DNA of 64,000 bases from Thermoflavifilum sp. (GTDB taxonomy: Bacteria > Bacteroidota > Bacteroidia > Chitinophagales > Chitinophagaceae). Location: NCBI RefSeq assembly GCF_014961315.1, contig NZ_CP063141.1:868001-932000 (forward strand), read 5' to 3'. The translations under genes and the position numbers were made by a program. Below are positions 1-8,867 of this stretch, in pieces. The notes under the pieces were generated by a model, which was given only the letters and a program-made list of their open reading frames with translations, was not told where the DNA came from and ran no database searches. The first letter of the stretch is position 1. Each line of letters begins with the position of its first letter.

Positions 1-909
1 GTGCTGAAACCAGTTCCATTCCACACCGTACCACAGGCTGTCGATCTGCTGGCGCAGCCATTGTTCAGCACTGTCGGCACCGCTAAAGTACTGCCGGGCG
101 CATAGCAGCCCCATCATCAAATAAGCCGTTTCTACCAGATCGGCGCCGTCGTCGAGTGAACTGAAAGGAATCGTTTCACCGGTGGCCCCATTGATCCAGT
201 GCGCAAATGCACCGTGATAACGGGTGCATTTGTTGGTTAGAAAATTCACGATTCCAGCAATGCGGTTGAATCCGTCTGTTCGGGAAATGAAATGCCTTTC
301 GATGCCCACCAGTATGGCCATGATGCCAAAACCCGTACCCCCTGTGGCGCACACATCACCCGAAGTGCTGCGCTCACGAGCCATACCCGAGACGGGATGC
401 GCAAAATCCCAGAAATAACGAAAGGTTTGTTGCTCTATCAGCGTGAGCAGTGCGCTGTCGGAAAGACGGGGAAACTTATCCGTGGAATCGATTACCGTGA
501 TCCAGTCGATTTGATAGGTATTGTCTAACTGCGCATGGTTGGCACCCGGCAACCCCTGTTGAACCACGAAATGGTATTTGTGCAATGGATATAGAGAATC
601 GATGGGTGCAATGGATAACGTGGTATCGGTACTGGCAGGTAAGAGCTGCAATGCAAGGGTTTGTTGATGATCATCGAACAGCTGAATATACTGAAGGGCA
701 TCAGCAAGCGAAACCGAATGATCGAAATGCAAAGTGATGATCGGCATCCGGCTCACCTGAAACAGATGATAAGCATTGACCTGATTATCCACCGCAAAGC
801 GACTCAGATGCAAAACTGGCTGCGGCTGTGGCTGCGTGGAACCATTCCCCTGGCTCGTTTTCGAACATGATCCGCACCCTATCAGGCATGCCATGCCCCA
901 CATCATCAT
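1..909 (-). CDS. GH144-type glycoside hydrolase lipoprotein (partial, 3' end outside window)
   Basis: The reverse strand reads from an ATG at 909 to the window edge without a stop. The N-terminus (MMMWGMACLIGCGS) is a lipoprotein signal with a lipobox Cys. About 110 residues of Ig-like or all-beta sequence follow, and then the start of the glucoamylase-like (alpha/alpha)6 domain, with LIEQQTFRYFWDFAHP, SGMARERS, GTGFGIMAI and DDGADLVETAYLMMGL. This domain defines GH144, whose characterised members, including one from Chitinophaga, are endo-beta-1,2-glucanases. An in-frame TAA lies upstream of the ATG triplet, so the start is one of the three Met codons at 901-909. It is the last visible gene of the sigma/FecR/SusCD operon and probably acts at the cell surface or in the periplasm. 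The substrate is inferred from family only, and the C-terminal catalytic half cannot be seen. Confidence 0.8.
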   Translation of the reverse strand, partial: MMMWGMACLIGCGSCSKTSQGNGSTQPQPQPVLHLSRFAVDNQVNAYHLFQVSRMPIITLHFDHSVSLADALQYIQLFDDHQQTLALQLLPASTDTTLSIAPIDSLYPLHKYHFVVQQGLPGANHAQLDNTYQIDWITVIDSTDKFPRLSDSALLTLIEQQTFRYFWDFAHPVSGMARERSTSGDVCATGGTGFGIMAILVGIERHFISRTDGFNRIAGIVNFLTNKCTRYHGAFAHWINGATGETIPFSSLDDGADLVETAYLMMGLLCARQYFSGADSAEQWLRQQIDSLWYGVEWNWFQH

Positions 910-952
910 GTATAAACCGGTCTTCAATGCAATCGAAATTTACAAGAAAATG

Positions 953-983
953 CAGGGAGCAAAGCCAGAAGACTCACTCCCTG
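953..983 (-). terminator. intergenic hairpin between the LamG and GH144 genes
   Basis: The 7-bp arms CAGGGAG (953-959) and CTCCCTG (977-983) are perfect reverse complements with a 17-nt loop. The hairpin lies in the 99-nt gap between the two minus-strand genes. On the minus strand it is followed by a weakly T-rich stretch, so it could be a partial terminator or an mRNA-stability element. Its function is inferred. Confidence 0.4.
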
Positions 984-1008
984 ATGAAAACCCAAAAACC
1001 AGATGCTT

Positions 1009-1839
1009 TTATTTCCCGCGCCCTTCCAGTCGGGCCAGCGCATTCACATCCGTTTCACTCAAAGCCTCGTCGTATATGCGCACTTCATCGAGTGCACCAT
1101 TTAAAAAGCTTGCCCAGGACTGACTACCCGTGGCCGACGTAAGGCTGGGGGTGGTGTTAAACTGCGATGTGCCAAACACCAGCGGCCCCATATCCACAAA
1201 ATGAATGGCTCCGTAGTTGTTCACCGTTTGCGTGGCGATTTTACTCCCGTTGACAAACACCTTAAATGTGGAGCTGGCGGCATCGTAGGTAATGGCGATA
1301 TGTGTCCATACCCCCCAGATGTTGTTGATCTGATAATTGCCCAGCCAGGCATCCGTGCCATTGTTATACACGTGGATTTTCAGCAAACCATAACTTGAAG
1401 TGCTGCCGTTTTCGAAGAAGATGTCCATATTACCCCAGAAATTGGTGGTATCAGAAAGCGACAGAATACCCCCTGTGCCGGTCGTATTCTGCTGGGCATT
1501 GACCCAGAGGGTTAGCGTAAAGCTCTGCAGACCGGCAAGCCGCGAGGTATTTGGAAAAACCACATACGAGTCGCTGCTTCCTATCTGTAAGGCCTGCCCC
1601 TTCAAGCCGTTGGCAAATGATACATTGGTTCCCGCACCGGAAGCACCCGACACACTATCCACAAGGCTACCGTTAAACGCCCAGTAAGCCACGAGATGGC
1701 CGGCCCCCACCTCACTGGCGCTGGTATAGCCTCCAATGGATAATGCAGGCATATAGCTGTGGGGATCGAATTTTTTATAACAGGAGCTGATGAGCAACCA
1801 GCAAGAGGGCACTATCAGCAAAGCGATATATCGTTTCAT
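1009..1839 (-). CDS. LamG/concanavalin A-like surface lipoprotein
   Basis: This 276-residue protein starts at the ATG at 1839; a two-residue-longer start at 1845 is possible. The signal sequence MKRYIALLIVPSCWLLISSC ends in a lipobox, so it should be an outer-membrane lipoprotein. From about residue 45 it matches a LamG-like jellyroll fold: HLVAYWAFNGSLVDSVSG, FTLTLWVNAQQNTTGTGG, IAITYDAASSTFKVFVNG, LNGALDEVRIYDEALSE. Such domains usually bind carbohydrate and are common as third or fourth genes of Bacteroidota PULs. It follows susD by 21 nt and precedes the GH144 gene. I infer a surface glycan-binding role; no catalytic motif is visible. Confidence 0.8.
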   Translation of the reverse strand: MKRYIALLIVPSCWLLISSCYKKFDPHSYMPALSIGGYTSASEVGAGHLVAYWAFNGSLVDSVSGASGAGTNVSFANGLKGQALQIGSSDSYVVFPNTSRLAGLQSFTLTLWVNAQQNTTGTGGILSLSDTTNFWGNMDIFFENGSTSSYGLLKIHVYNNGTDAWLGNYQINNIWGVWTHIAITYDAASSTFKVFVNGSKIATQTVNNYGAIHFVDMGPLVFGTSQFNTTPSLTSATGSQSWASFLNGALDEVRIYDEALSETDVNALARLEGRGK

Positions 1840-1860
1840 GATCATCAGTTTTAAGGTGAA

Positions 1861-3339
1861 CTAATAACCGGGGTTTTGGGTTAGCATGCCGGCGCTTAAA
1901 TCAATTTCATTTTGTGGAATGGGCCATACTTCATTTTTACCCGCTTTCCAGCCTTTCGGGCCGAAGATCTGGGCGGCTCTTCCCTGGCGGATGACATCGA
2001 AATACCGATCGAATTCCATGGCCAGTTCCACATGGCGTTCATGCCAGATGGCCAGCCGCAGGCTATCCTTGTTGGTAGTTGTAACATCGGGCAAAATGTT
2101 GGGATTCCCCTGCCGGGCCCGCGCACGCACCTGGTTCAGGGAATTTAAAGCCTGCTGGGTATTGCCCAGTTCATTGGCCGCTTCGGCATTCATGAGCAAT
2201 ACTTCGGCATAACGGATTACCCGGATATTCTGCTGGCAACCTTCATTATATCCCGGCTGATACATGCTGAAGGGCACATACGACTTGTAGTTATACATGG
2301 GGTTACTCACGGTGAGCGGAATGAAATCGCCTTCTGCCGTGGTGCCACCCCGGAAGATAATGGTGGCGTTGCGACGCGGGTCGCCCGGTTCAAAGGTGCT
2401 GTCGGCCAGCTTTTTAGTGGGCACATTAAATCCCCAGCCGCCGCCTACCACGCCCCGCACGCCCTGCACCTGCGAATATTGCGAATTGGATGCGTCGGGA
2501 TTGCCGGGAATCAACGCACACTGGATTTCGAAAATTGATTCCGAGCAGTTTTCATTCTGCACGCGGAACATTTTCTCAAAATCCGGGAACAAATGATAGA
2601 TGCCCAGTGCTATGACCTGATTGGTGTAATCCAGCACCTGTTGCCATTTTTGCTGATACATGCATACCTTGGCATGGAGGGCCAGTGCTGCACCTTTGGT
2701 GGCATGACCCACTTCGGCCGCCGGATAGGTAACGGGCAATACGGCGGCGGCATCGGTGAGATCCTGCTCAATAGCCGCATACACACTGTCTTTGGGCGCC
2801 CGGGGCAGGTTGTAATCAGCCGCACTCTGCGGCAGATGCAACCGCAGGGGCACTCCACCAAAAGCCCGTACCAGCCGGAAATAGCAATAAGCACGGATAA
2901 ACTTGGCTTCGGCGATATACCGTTGCCGGAGTGCTGCATCAAAATGCATTGTATCTACATGATCAATCACCTGATTGCAGAGATTGATTTCCTGATACTG
3001 GCCCGTCCAGAAATCCTGCAACTGTCCTTCTGTGGATGTAGCCGTGAAATTGTCGAAATCATTCATGAAGGTGGCATCCTGCGGATCACTACCTTTTTCG
3101 GCATCATCGGAGCCCAGGCTTTCTACGGCTATGGCTGCGAAAGCCACCTGTTTCCATTCATGCAAATTGGCATACATGGCATTCACCGCCTTGGTGGCAT
3201 CGTCTTGCGATTGCCAGAATTGCTGATTGGGCTGCTGCCCCTGCGGAGGCACATCCAGAAAACTTTTCGAACAACCCGTCAACATGAAGAGCCATCCGCC
3301 CCAGAAAAGGATAAGTATAAGCTGATATAACGGTTTCAT
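1861..3339 (-). CDS. SusD/RagB-family outer-membrane nutrient-binding lipoprotein (PUL1)
   Basis: This 492-residue lipoprotein (start ATG at 3339; in-frame Met codons also at 3345 and 3351) has the signal WGGWLFMLTGC followed by SKSFLDVPPQGQ, the usual SusD N-terminus. The conserved AEAKFIRAYCYFRLVRAFGGVPL and the C-terminal RYAEVLLMNAEAANELGN and IWHERHVELAMEFDRYFDVIRQG segments are SusD_RagB hallmarks, as are the TPR-like repeats. It acts as the lid of the SusC transporter and captures oligosaccharide at the cell surface. The gene sits directly downstream of susC with a short gap, and is therefore the partner of that SusC. Confidence 0.95.
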   Translation of the reverse strand: MKPLYQLILILFWGGWLFMLTGCSKSFLDVPPQGQQPNQQFWQSQDDATKAVNAMYANLHEWKQVAFAAIAVESLGSDDAEKGSDPQDATFMNDFDNFTATSTEGQLQDFWTGQYQEINLCNQVIDHVDTMHFDAALRQRYIAEAKFIRAYCYFRLVRAFGGVPLRLHLPQSAADYNLPRAPKDSVYAAIEQDLTDAAAVLPVTYPAAEVGHATKGAALALHAKVCMYQQKWQQVLDYTNQVIALGIYHLFPDFEKMFRVQNENCSESIFEIQCALIPGNPDASNSQYSQVQGVRGVVGGGWGFNVPTKKLADSTFEPGDPRRNATIIFRGGTTAEGDFIPLTVSNPMYNYKSYVPFSMYQPGYNEGCQQNIRVIRYAEVLLMNAEAANELGNTQQALNSLNQVRARARQGNPNILPDVTTTNKDSLRLAIWHERHVELAMEFDRYFDVIRQGRAAQIFGPKGWKAGKNEVWPIPQNEIDLSAGMLTQNPGY

Positions 3340-3351
3340 GATCATCTGCAT

Positions 3352-6300
3352 TTAAAAGGTGAGATTAATACCGGCATTGTAAGTCGCATACATCGGATAC
3401 ACATTTACGTCTACACCGGCCCGGGTGGGCGGCCCGCCGATCTCAGGAGAAAATCCTTTGTAAGAAAAGAAATTCAGGGCATTCTGTGCATTGACATAAA
3501 TGCGCAAGCGGCTGATCTGCCAGCGTTGGGTGAGGCGATCAGGCAGGGTATATCCCAACTGAATATTTCTCACCCTGAAATAACTGCCGTTCTGTACGTA
3601 AAACGAATTGGCGATATAATTCTGCCCGCCGCCGATATTGGCCGAAGGATAGGTGTTCGACGTGCCGGGGCCATGCCAGCGATGATCAAAGAAATCCTGG
3701 GTAAAGTTTTCACCGCCATATCGAAAACCTAAATTGGCATTGTAAATGTCCACACCGGCCACACCCTGAAAATCGAGCGTGAGATCAAACTGTTGATACG
3801 ACCAGGTGGTGTTGATACCATACAGGTATCTGGGATTGGGGTTGCCCAGCACAACCCGATCCCGATCGTCAATCACGCCGTCGCCATTGATATCGGCATA
3901 TTTGAAGTCGCCCGGCTTGGCCGTAGGTTGAATAGGTGCACCGCTTTTGCCTACATAATTGTTGATATCGTCCTGACTCTGGAACACGCCGATCACCTTA
4001 CGACCGAAAAACTCACCGATGGGCTGGCCTACCACCGTACGGGTGTTGAAATTATTGGAACCAGTGGTACCCACAGCCTGATAGATGGGGTTGGCGCCGG
4101 TAGTAACCGACAGCACTTTATTGGCATTATAGCTCAGGTTAGCATTGATCGTATAATGCCATTTGCTGCCCATGCGATCGGACCAGGAAAGGCTGAATTC
4201 CATCCCCCGATTTTGAAAATCGGCCTGGTTGCCGATGATGGTGCCGGAGGTAGTACCCAGCGAACCCAGGATGGGAATATCGAAAATGGCTTTTTCCGTT
4301 TTTTTGTTGTACCAGTCGATTTCGATATTCAGCCTATCGTTGAGGGTAGTGGCCTCCAGACCGATATCGGTTCCCACGCCGCGTTCCCAGTAGGTGGTGG
4401 GCGGCACAATGGTGGTGATGCTGGCCCCGGTATAATATGCTTCAGGCACGCCAAATACGGCGGTGAACTGAGGAATCTGGGTAACCGTAAGCACGGAAAT
4501 ATTCGATGGCACTGAAGCATTGCCAATCTTACCCCAGCTGCCCCGTAGTTTCAGGTAGCTGAAGGCATGCTGCTGTTTCATGAAAGCTTCTTCGCTGATC
4601 ACCCAGCCTACACCCACTGAAGGGAAATAGCCCCAGCGATTGGAGCCGGTGAACTTGGAAGAGCCGTCGGCCCGTAAAGAGGCATTCAGCAAATACCGGT
4701 TTTTGAAAGCATAATTGACCCGACCGAAATATGAAGCCACAGTGGAAAGATCGCCCTGGTCGCTGGCATAACGCGTACTTTGATCGCCCAGGCTCAGGTA
4801 AAGATCTCCTTCCGAATTATCGGGCACGTTCTGCGCACTGGCCGTAAATCCATAGAATTTATAGCGCTGGGCCGACTGACCCACCAGGACGGTGAGCTGG
4901 TGCTGACCGAATTGTTGCTGATAGGTCAAGGTGTTTTCTACAATCCAGTTGCGGGTTTCATTGCGGCTGACGGTGAGCCTGCTGATGCTGTTTTGTTGTT
5001 TCAACGTGGCTTTATACACCGGTACGTAATTGCGTATTTCCTGCTGTCCAAACTCGCCGCCCCAGCTGGTGCGGAAGGTAAGATGTTTCATCACCTGCAG
5101 CTCGGCATACACGTTTCCGGAAAGCCGGTAATTGCGGGTTTGCTGGTGGAAGAAGTCGATCGTAGCCTGTGGATTGAAATTGGAGCCGTCGGCCACATTA
5201 TAGTCGGTCGGATCGCCATACGTTCCATCGGCATAATACACCGGTACTACAGGTGCGGCAGCATACAGCTCATGGAAAATACCCGGCGGATAATCATGCG
5301 AGAAGCTGTAAGCTCCTGTAATCGTATAACCGATGCGTAAAGGCTGCAGCGGATGAAAATCATTTTTCACCAGGGCCGTGTAGCGCTTGTAATCATTTTT
5401 TTCCACCAGGCCCTGTTGTTCCAGATAACCCAATGAAAATCGATATGCGTTTTTTTCCGTACCTCCATTCACCGAGATTTCATGGTTAGTGATCAGCGCA
5501 TTTCGTAAAATCTGATGGTACCAGTCAGTGCCCTTGCCAAACTGATTGGGATCATAAATGGGATTCTGTCCGTTGATCTGGTAGAGCTCATTAATGAGTA
5601 TGGCATACTCATGGGCATCGGCCATTTTCAGGGGGTGGGTAACGCTTTGCCAGCCCGCATAGCCGTTATAGCTGACGTTCATTTTCCCGGCCACGCCTTT
5701 TTTCGTGGTGATGAGCACCACGCCGTTGGCTGCACGGATACCATAGATCGATTCTGCGGAAGCATCTTTCAAAATACTGATGCTTTCAATATCAGCTGGA
5801 TTCAAGAAGCTGATATCGCTGTACCAGACGCCATCCACCACATACAAGGGATTGGGGTCGCCATACACCGTGCCCAGGCCACGGATGCGGATTTCCGGGG
5901 AAGCACCCGGTGCGCCTGAATTGGTAATCTGCACGCCGGCTACCTTGCCCTGCAGGCTGCTGATGGCATTCACCGATGATTGTTTAGCAATATCGTCGCC
6001 TTTGATCTGGGCCACGGCTCCGGTAACATCTATCTTTTTCTGCGTACCATAGCCAACCACCACCACTTCATTGAGTTGCGATATGGACGGGCGCAAAACA
6101 ATTTCGAGGGTAGAACGCCCATTCACCGGAATCTCTACGGTTTGATATCCTACATAGGAAACCACCAGCACCGCATCGTCGGGCACCTCAATCTGAAACT
6201 CGCCCTGATCGTTGGTCACCGTGCCTGCCGTAGAACCCTTTACCTGTACGGTAACACCAATCAACGGTCGCCCGGTGGAGTCGGTAACCCGGCCATGCAC

Positions 6301-6687
6301 TTCGATGGCCTGAAGCTGCCCGGCATGCGGTACAATCACAACCAGTCTGTTGTTCAATACCTGGTAAGTCAAATGCAATTGATCCAGCAATGAGTCCAGC
6401 ACCTGCTCTACAGGCCTGTTTTCCACCGATATGCTGATACGGGAATCAATCGGCACTTCAGCATTGTTGTACAGAAACCGATAACCGGTTCTGTGCTGAA
6501 TCATGTTTAAAACTCGTTCCAGCTTCACATCCTGCAGGTGCAGGCTAAGCCTCGATTCCTGAGAAAAAGCTTTAGCATAAGCCTGAACAAAGCCAGCCAG
6601 CAGGAGAAGCGTTGTCCATTTCATACATAACAAAACTTTAAACTTGCTTCTTGGGAAAAAGCTGTTTCGGTGTGTGTGATTTTTCAT
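3352..6687 (-). CDS. SusC/RagA TonB-dependent transporter with N-terminal STN signalling domain (PUL1)
   Basis: This is an outer-membrane importer of 1111 residues when started at the ATG at 6687; a TTG at 6696 is the alternative. After the signal peptide comes an STN domain (about residues 40-115, including LERVLNMIQHRTGYRFLYNN), a carboxypeptidase-like regulatory domain (about 130-210), the TonB box region EVVVVGYGTQKK, a plug (IRGLGTVYGDPNPLYVVDGV) and a 22-strand barrel ending in NAGINLTF. STN domains contact FecR-type anti-sigma factors, and a fecR and an ECF sigma gene lie just upstream, so substrate binding probably signals to transcription. Length and domain order are normal for the class. 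Confidence 0.95.
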   Translation of the reverse strand: MKNHTHRNSFFPRSKFKVLLCMKWTTLLLLAGFVQAYAKAFSQESRLSLHLQDVKLERVLNMIQHRTGYRFLYNNAEVPIDSRISISVENRPVEQVLDSLLDQLHLTYQVLNNRLVVIVPHAGQLQAIEVHGRVTDSTGRPLIGVTVQVKGSTAGTVTNDQGEFQIEVPDDAVLVVSYVGYQTVEIPVNGRSTLEIVLRPSISQLNEVVVVGYGTQKKIDVTGAVAQIKGDDIAKQSSVNAISSLQGKVAGVQITNSGAPGASPEIRIRGLGTVYGDPNPLYVVDGVWYSDISFLNPADIESISILKDASAESIYGIRAANGVVLITTKKGVAGKMNVSYNGYAGWQSVTHPLKMADAHEYAILINELYQINGQNPIYDPNQFGKGTDWYHQILRNALITNHEISVNGGTEKNAYRFSLGYLEQQGLVEKNDYKRYTALVKNDFHPLQPLRIGYTITGAYSFSHDYPPGIFHELYAAAPVVPVYYADGTYGDPTDYNVADGSNFNPQATIDFFHQQTRNYRLSGNVYAELQVMKHLTFRTSWGGEFGQQEIRNYVPVYKATLKQQNSISRLTVSRNETRNWIVENTLTYQQQFGQHQLTVLVGQSAQRYKFYGFTASAQNVPDNSEGDLYLSLGDQSTRYASDQGDLSTVASYFGRVNYAFKNRYLLNASLRADGSSKFTGSNRWGYFPSVGVGWVISEEAFMKQQHAFSYLKLRGSWGKIGNASVPSNISVLTVTQIPQFTAVFGVPEAYYTGASITTIVPPTTYWERGVGTDIGLEATTLNDRLNIEIDWYNKKTEKAIFDIPILGSLGTTSGTIIGNQADFQNRGMEFSLSWSDRMGSKWHYTINANLSYNANKVLSVTTGANPIYQAVGTTGSNNFNTRTVVGQPIGEFFGRKVIGVFQSQDDINNYVGKSGAPIQPTAKPGDFKYADINGDGVIDDRDRVVLGNPNPRYLYGINTTWSYQQFDLTLDFQGVAGVDIYNANLGFRYGGENFTQDFFDHRWHGPGTSNTYPSANIGGGQNYIANSFYVQNGSYFRVRNIQLGYTLPDRLTQRWQISRLRIYVNAQNALNFFSYKGFSPEIGGPPTRAGVDVNVYPMYATYNAGINLTF

Positions 6688-6755
6688 AATTTTCAATCGT
6701 TTTGGGTGTAATAAAATCCTTCTTTAGTCTGTGCGAGAAGGGTTGCATCCATCCA

Positions 6756-6790
6756 GAAGGGAAATGCGCCAACATTTCCCTTCCTTTTTT
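6756..6790. terminator. strong hairpin between fecR and susC
   Basis: The 11-bp arms GAAGGGAAATG (6756-6766) and CATTTCCCTTC (6773-6783) pair perfectly around a 6-nt loop. A run of six T follows at 6785-6790 on the plus strand, which is the form of an intrinsic terminator for plus-strand transcription. No plus-strand gene ends here. On the minus strand the same hairpin sits in the fecR-susC gap without a U tract and may lower read-through from the regulatory genes. Confidence 0.55.
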
Positions 6791-6835
6791 ATGGCTTGAT
6801 TTACGAAGTATTAAATGCTAACATAGGCAGGGGGT

Positions 6836-8047
6836 TTAAGGTGAAACCATATTCAGGTGTTGAGATGCTTGCGTGGCTTCTGTACGGATATACACGTCCT
6901 GATTATCGATGCGATAAGTAAATGGCTGATGGGGTGAGGCCAATTGCAATGCGTGTAGCGCTTCAGCAAGCGATTCCGTCGTGAAAATGCCCGTAAACTG
7001 ATAATGCTTCGGTGCATCATCCATGAAATGGATGCGCACATTATACCATCGCTCCATCTGTCGGGCCAGTGCTTCGAAAGATTCCTGCTGGAAGGCCAGC
7101 TGATTATGAATCCAGGAAACCTCGGCAATCAAGGTATCGTGTGGCATGGGCTTTACAGGAACGATGGCATAGGTGGCATGAGCGGCTTCGGCTAACGTAT
7201 CGAGCTGAATGGCCGCCCCGGGTTTGTTGGAGACCACAATCTTTTCTTTAGGATGCAGAATCACCCGGCGCTCAGGCTCCCCGGATAAAGTCACTTCAAT
7301 GGCTCCTTTTATCAAAACAGCTTCTGTGGTTTCATCATCGGGATAAGCCCGCACATCGAACACCGTGCCCAGCACCCGGATTTGGATAGCCGAAGTGTGG
7401 ATGATAAAAGGATGCTGATCCTGATGGACCACATCAAAATAGGCTTCTCCACGCAGCTGTACTTCCCGTTGGGTATGCTGTAAAAAATCATGGGCGTAAA
7501 CCAGCTCGCTTCCCGCGTTCAACCACACGTTCGATCCATCGGGTAAAGTCACCCGCATACGCGTTCCCCTGGCGGCTACCACCGTATCAAGCCGCGGGGC
7601 GATAGGGGCGGTAGAAGCTTCGTTGAGTTGTATCTCATCTTTCCGATCGGGCTGAGGCAGCTTCACCCACCATATCCATCCAATCAGGAATATGACCATG
7701 CATATACTTCCCACCACCATCCCGATCTTGCGCCTGCGCAACTTGCGCTCGGCTTCTTCAATTTCCCAGGGATAAACTTCCCTGCCGACTTCATCCAGAC
7801 TAAAATCCACAGGATCCAGCTGGCCCATCTCTGCCATCCGTTGCACATGCCAGGCAAAAAATGCTCCACTGTTCACCCTTTCGTTGGTTTCGGGCGATGG
7901 GTGCCAGGCCTGCATCATCGTTTCCAGCACATAACGGGCTTCCGGATGCGCTTTGAGCCAGGCATCCAACTCCTCGAGTTCATCGGGTGCAGCCTCCCCG
8001 CTCAGCTTTCTGGCCATTAACTCCCATATCCGGTCTTGTGCTTCCAT
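6836..8047 (-). CDS. FecR-family anti-sigma factor (PUL1)
   Basis: This is an inner-membrane anti-sigma protein of 403 residues from the ATG at 8047; the longer frame from 8083 adds a Cys-rich stretch that looks non-native. The cytoplasmic part (RIWELMARKLSGEAAPDELEEL) is the usual sigma-binding helix region. A transmembrane segment (IGMVVGSICMVIFLIGWIWW) lies near residues 107-126, and the periplasmic FecR domain follows (TRMRVTLPDGSNVWLNAGS, GEAYFDV, FDVRAYPDDETTEAVLIKG) with a C-terminal DUF4974-like part. The gene lies between the ECF sigma gene and the STN-bearing susC, the standard arrangement for trans-envelope signalling. Confidence 0.93.
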   Translation of the reverse strand: MEAQDRIWELMARKLSGEAAPDELEELDAWLKAHPEARYVLETMMQAWHPSPETNERVNSGAFFAWHVQRMAEMGQLDPVDFSLDEVGREVYPWEIEEAERKLRRRKIGMVVGSICMVIFLIGWIWWVKLPQPDRKDEIQLNEASTAPIAPRLDTVVAARGTRMRVTLPDGSNVWLNAGSELVYAHDFLQHTQREVQLRGEAYFDVVHQDQHPFIIHTSAIQIRVLGTVFDVRAYPDDETTEAVLIKGAIEVTLSGEPERRVILHPKEKIVVSNKPGAAIQLDTLAEAAHATYAIVPVKPMPHDTLIAEVSWIHNQLAFQQESFEALARQMERWYNVRIHFMDDAPKHYQFTGIFTTESLAEALHALQLASPHQPFTYRIDNQDVYIRTEATQASQHLNMVSP

Positions 8048-8121
8048 GCGTAAACATTGCGTGCAACTACAATTAGGGCACACAAAAGACCATACTACCC
8101 TGAAAACCAGAGAAAAATTTT

Positions 8122-8706
8122 TTATCGAGCGGATACAACGGGTTGAATGGCTTCGGCAAGCTTGCGGAAAGCAATGCCCATCTGAGTTTCAACCGTTTTT
8201 ACGGAGATTTGCAGCAATGTTGCTACTTCTTTGTAATGCAATCCATCGTCCTTCACAAGCTTGAAAATCAACCGACATCGGGCAGGCAGACTTTCAATGG
8301 CTTTTTCCATGTGCCTGCGCAATTCATTGTTTAACAGGATTTGCTCCGGATCGGCTACCTGAAACTGTACCGGGGGTATCACCGCGCAGGCATACAGGGA
8401 AATATCATCATGTACTATGCGGTTGTTAACCGTGCGTAAGTAATTTAAGCTGCGATTTTTGACGGCCTGATACAGATAAAGCCTCACCGTGCGAATACTT
8501 CCCAGGCGTGACCGCTGCTGCCACATCCACATAAATACATCGGATACAATTTCTTCGGCTACTTCGTATTGCTTCACAAAGACCTGCGACCAGCGGATTA
8601 AAGGACCCGCCAGGGCATCAAATAACTTCCGATAAGCTTGCTGATCGTCAAGCGCCGCTATCTGATGCCACAGGTAACGATAATATGCATCCACATCTTC
8701 GTGCAT
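8122..8706 (-). CDS. ECF RNA polymerase sigma factor (PUL1 regulator)
   Basis: This 194-residue protein carries sigma region 2 (LFDALAGPLIRWSQVFVKQYEVAEEIVSDVFMWMW) and region 4 (ESLPARCRLIFKLVKDDGLHYKEVATLLQISVKTVETQMG), in the order and length of the Bacteroidota RpoE-like family. It directs RNA polymerase to PUL promoters when released from FecR. It precedes fecR by about 75 nt on the same strand. A weak promoter (TTTT-N19-TAACTTGG on the minus strand) lies just upstream. The target promoter cannot be defined from one locus. Confidence 0.93.
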   Translation of the reverse strand: MHEDVDAYYRYLWHQIAALDDQQAYRKLFDALAGPLIRWSQVFVKQYEVAEEIVSDVFMWMWQQRSRLGSIRTVRLYLYQAVKNRSLNYLRTVNNRIVHDDISLYACAVIPPVQFQVADPEQILLNNELRRHMEKAIESLPARCRLIFKLVKDDGLHYKEVATLLQISVKTVETQMGIAFRKLAEAIQPVVSAR

Positions 8707-8795
8707 GGTAGTGGGTATGCGCTTACCAAGTTAATGCGTTCTGTCCGGTTAAAAAAATTTTCTACCCATTCCCAGACGCCGCTAAGAAATAAAAA

Positions 8796-8825
8796 TTTGG
8801 AGAAATGAAAAAAAATATAATTTTG
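8796..8825 (+). promoter_or_regulatory. Bacteroidota -33/-7 promoter of the protoglobin gene
   Basis: TTTG at 8796-8799 and TAATTTTG at 8818-8825 are separated by 18 bp and match the Bacteroidota primary-sigma consensus. The expected start site, near 8831, falls inside the palindrome at 8825-8842. The ATG of the protoglobin is 42 nt downstream of the -7 box. Confidence 0.6.
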
Positions 8826-8842
8826 TTAGTAATCCTAACTAA
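8825..8842. promoter_or_regulatory. palindromic candidate operator over the protoglobin start site
   Basis: Two overlapping dyads are present: GTTAG (8825-8829) with CTAAC (8835-8839), and TTAGT (8826-8830) with ACTAA (8838-8842). The site overlaps the last base of the -7 box and the expected transcription start, a position typical of repressor operators. The MarR-type regulator encoded downstream is one candidate ligand; no direct evidence links them. Confidence 0.4.
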
Positions 8843-8867
8843 TTTTATCACCTAAAAACAACCCACT

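Noticed and set aside
2593..3330. 245-codon plus-strand frame
   Set aside because: Antisense to the well-supported SusD gene, with no signal or domain.
6836..8083. FecR start at 8083 giving a CPNCSCTQC N-terminus
   Set aside because: The Cys-rich dozen residues look attractive as a metal site but lie upstream of the normal FecR N-terminus, and an ATG at 8047 gives the usual length.
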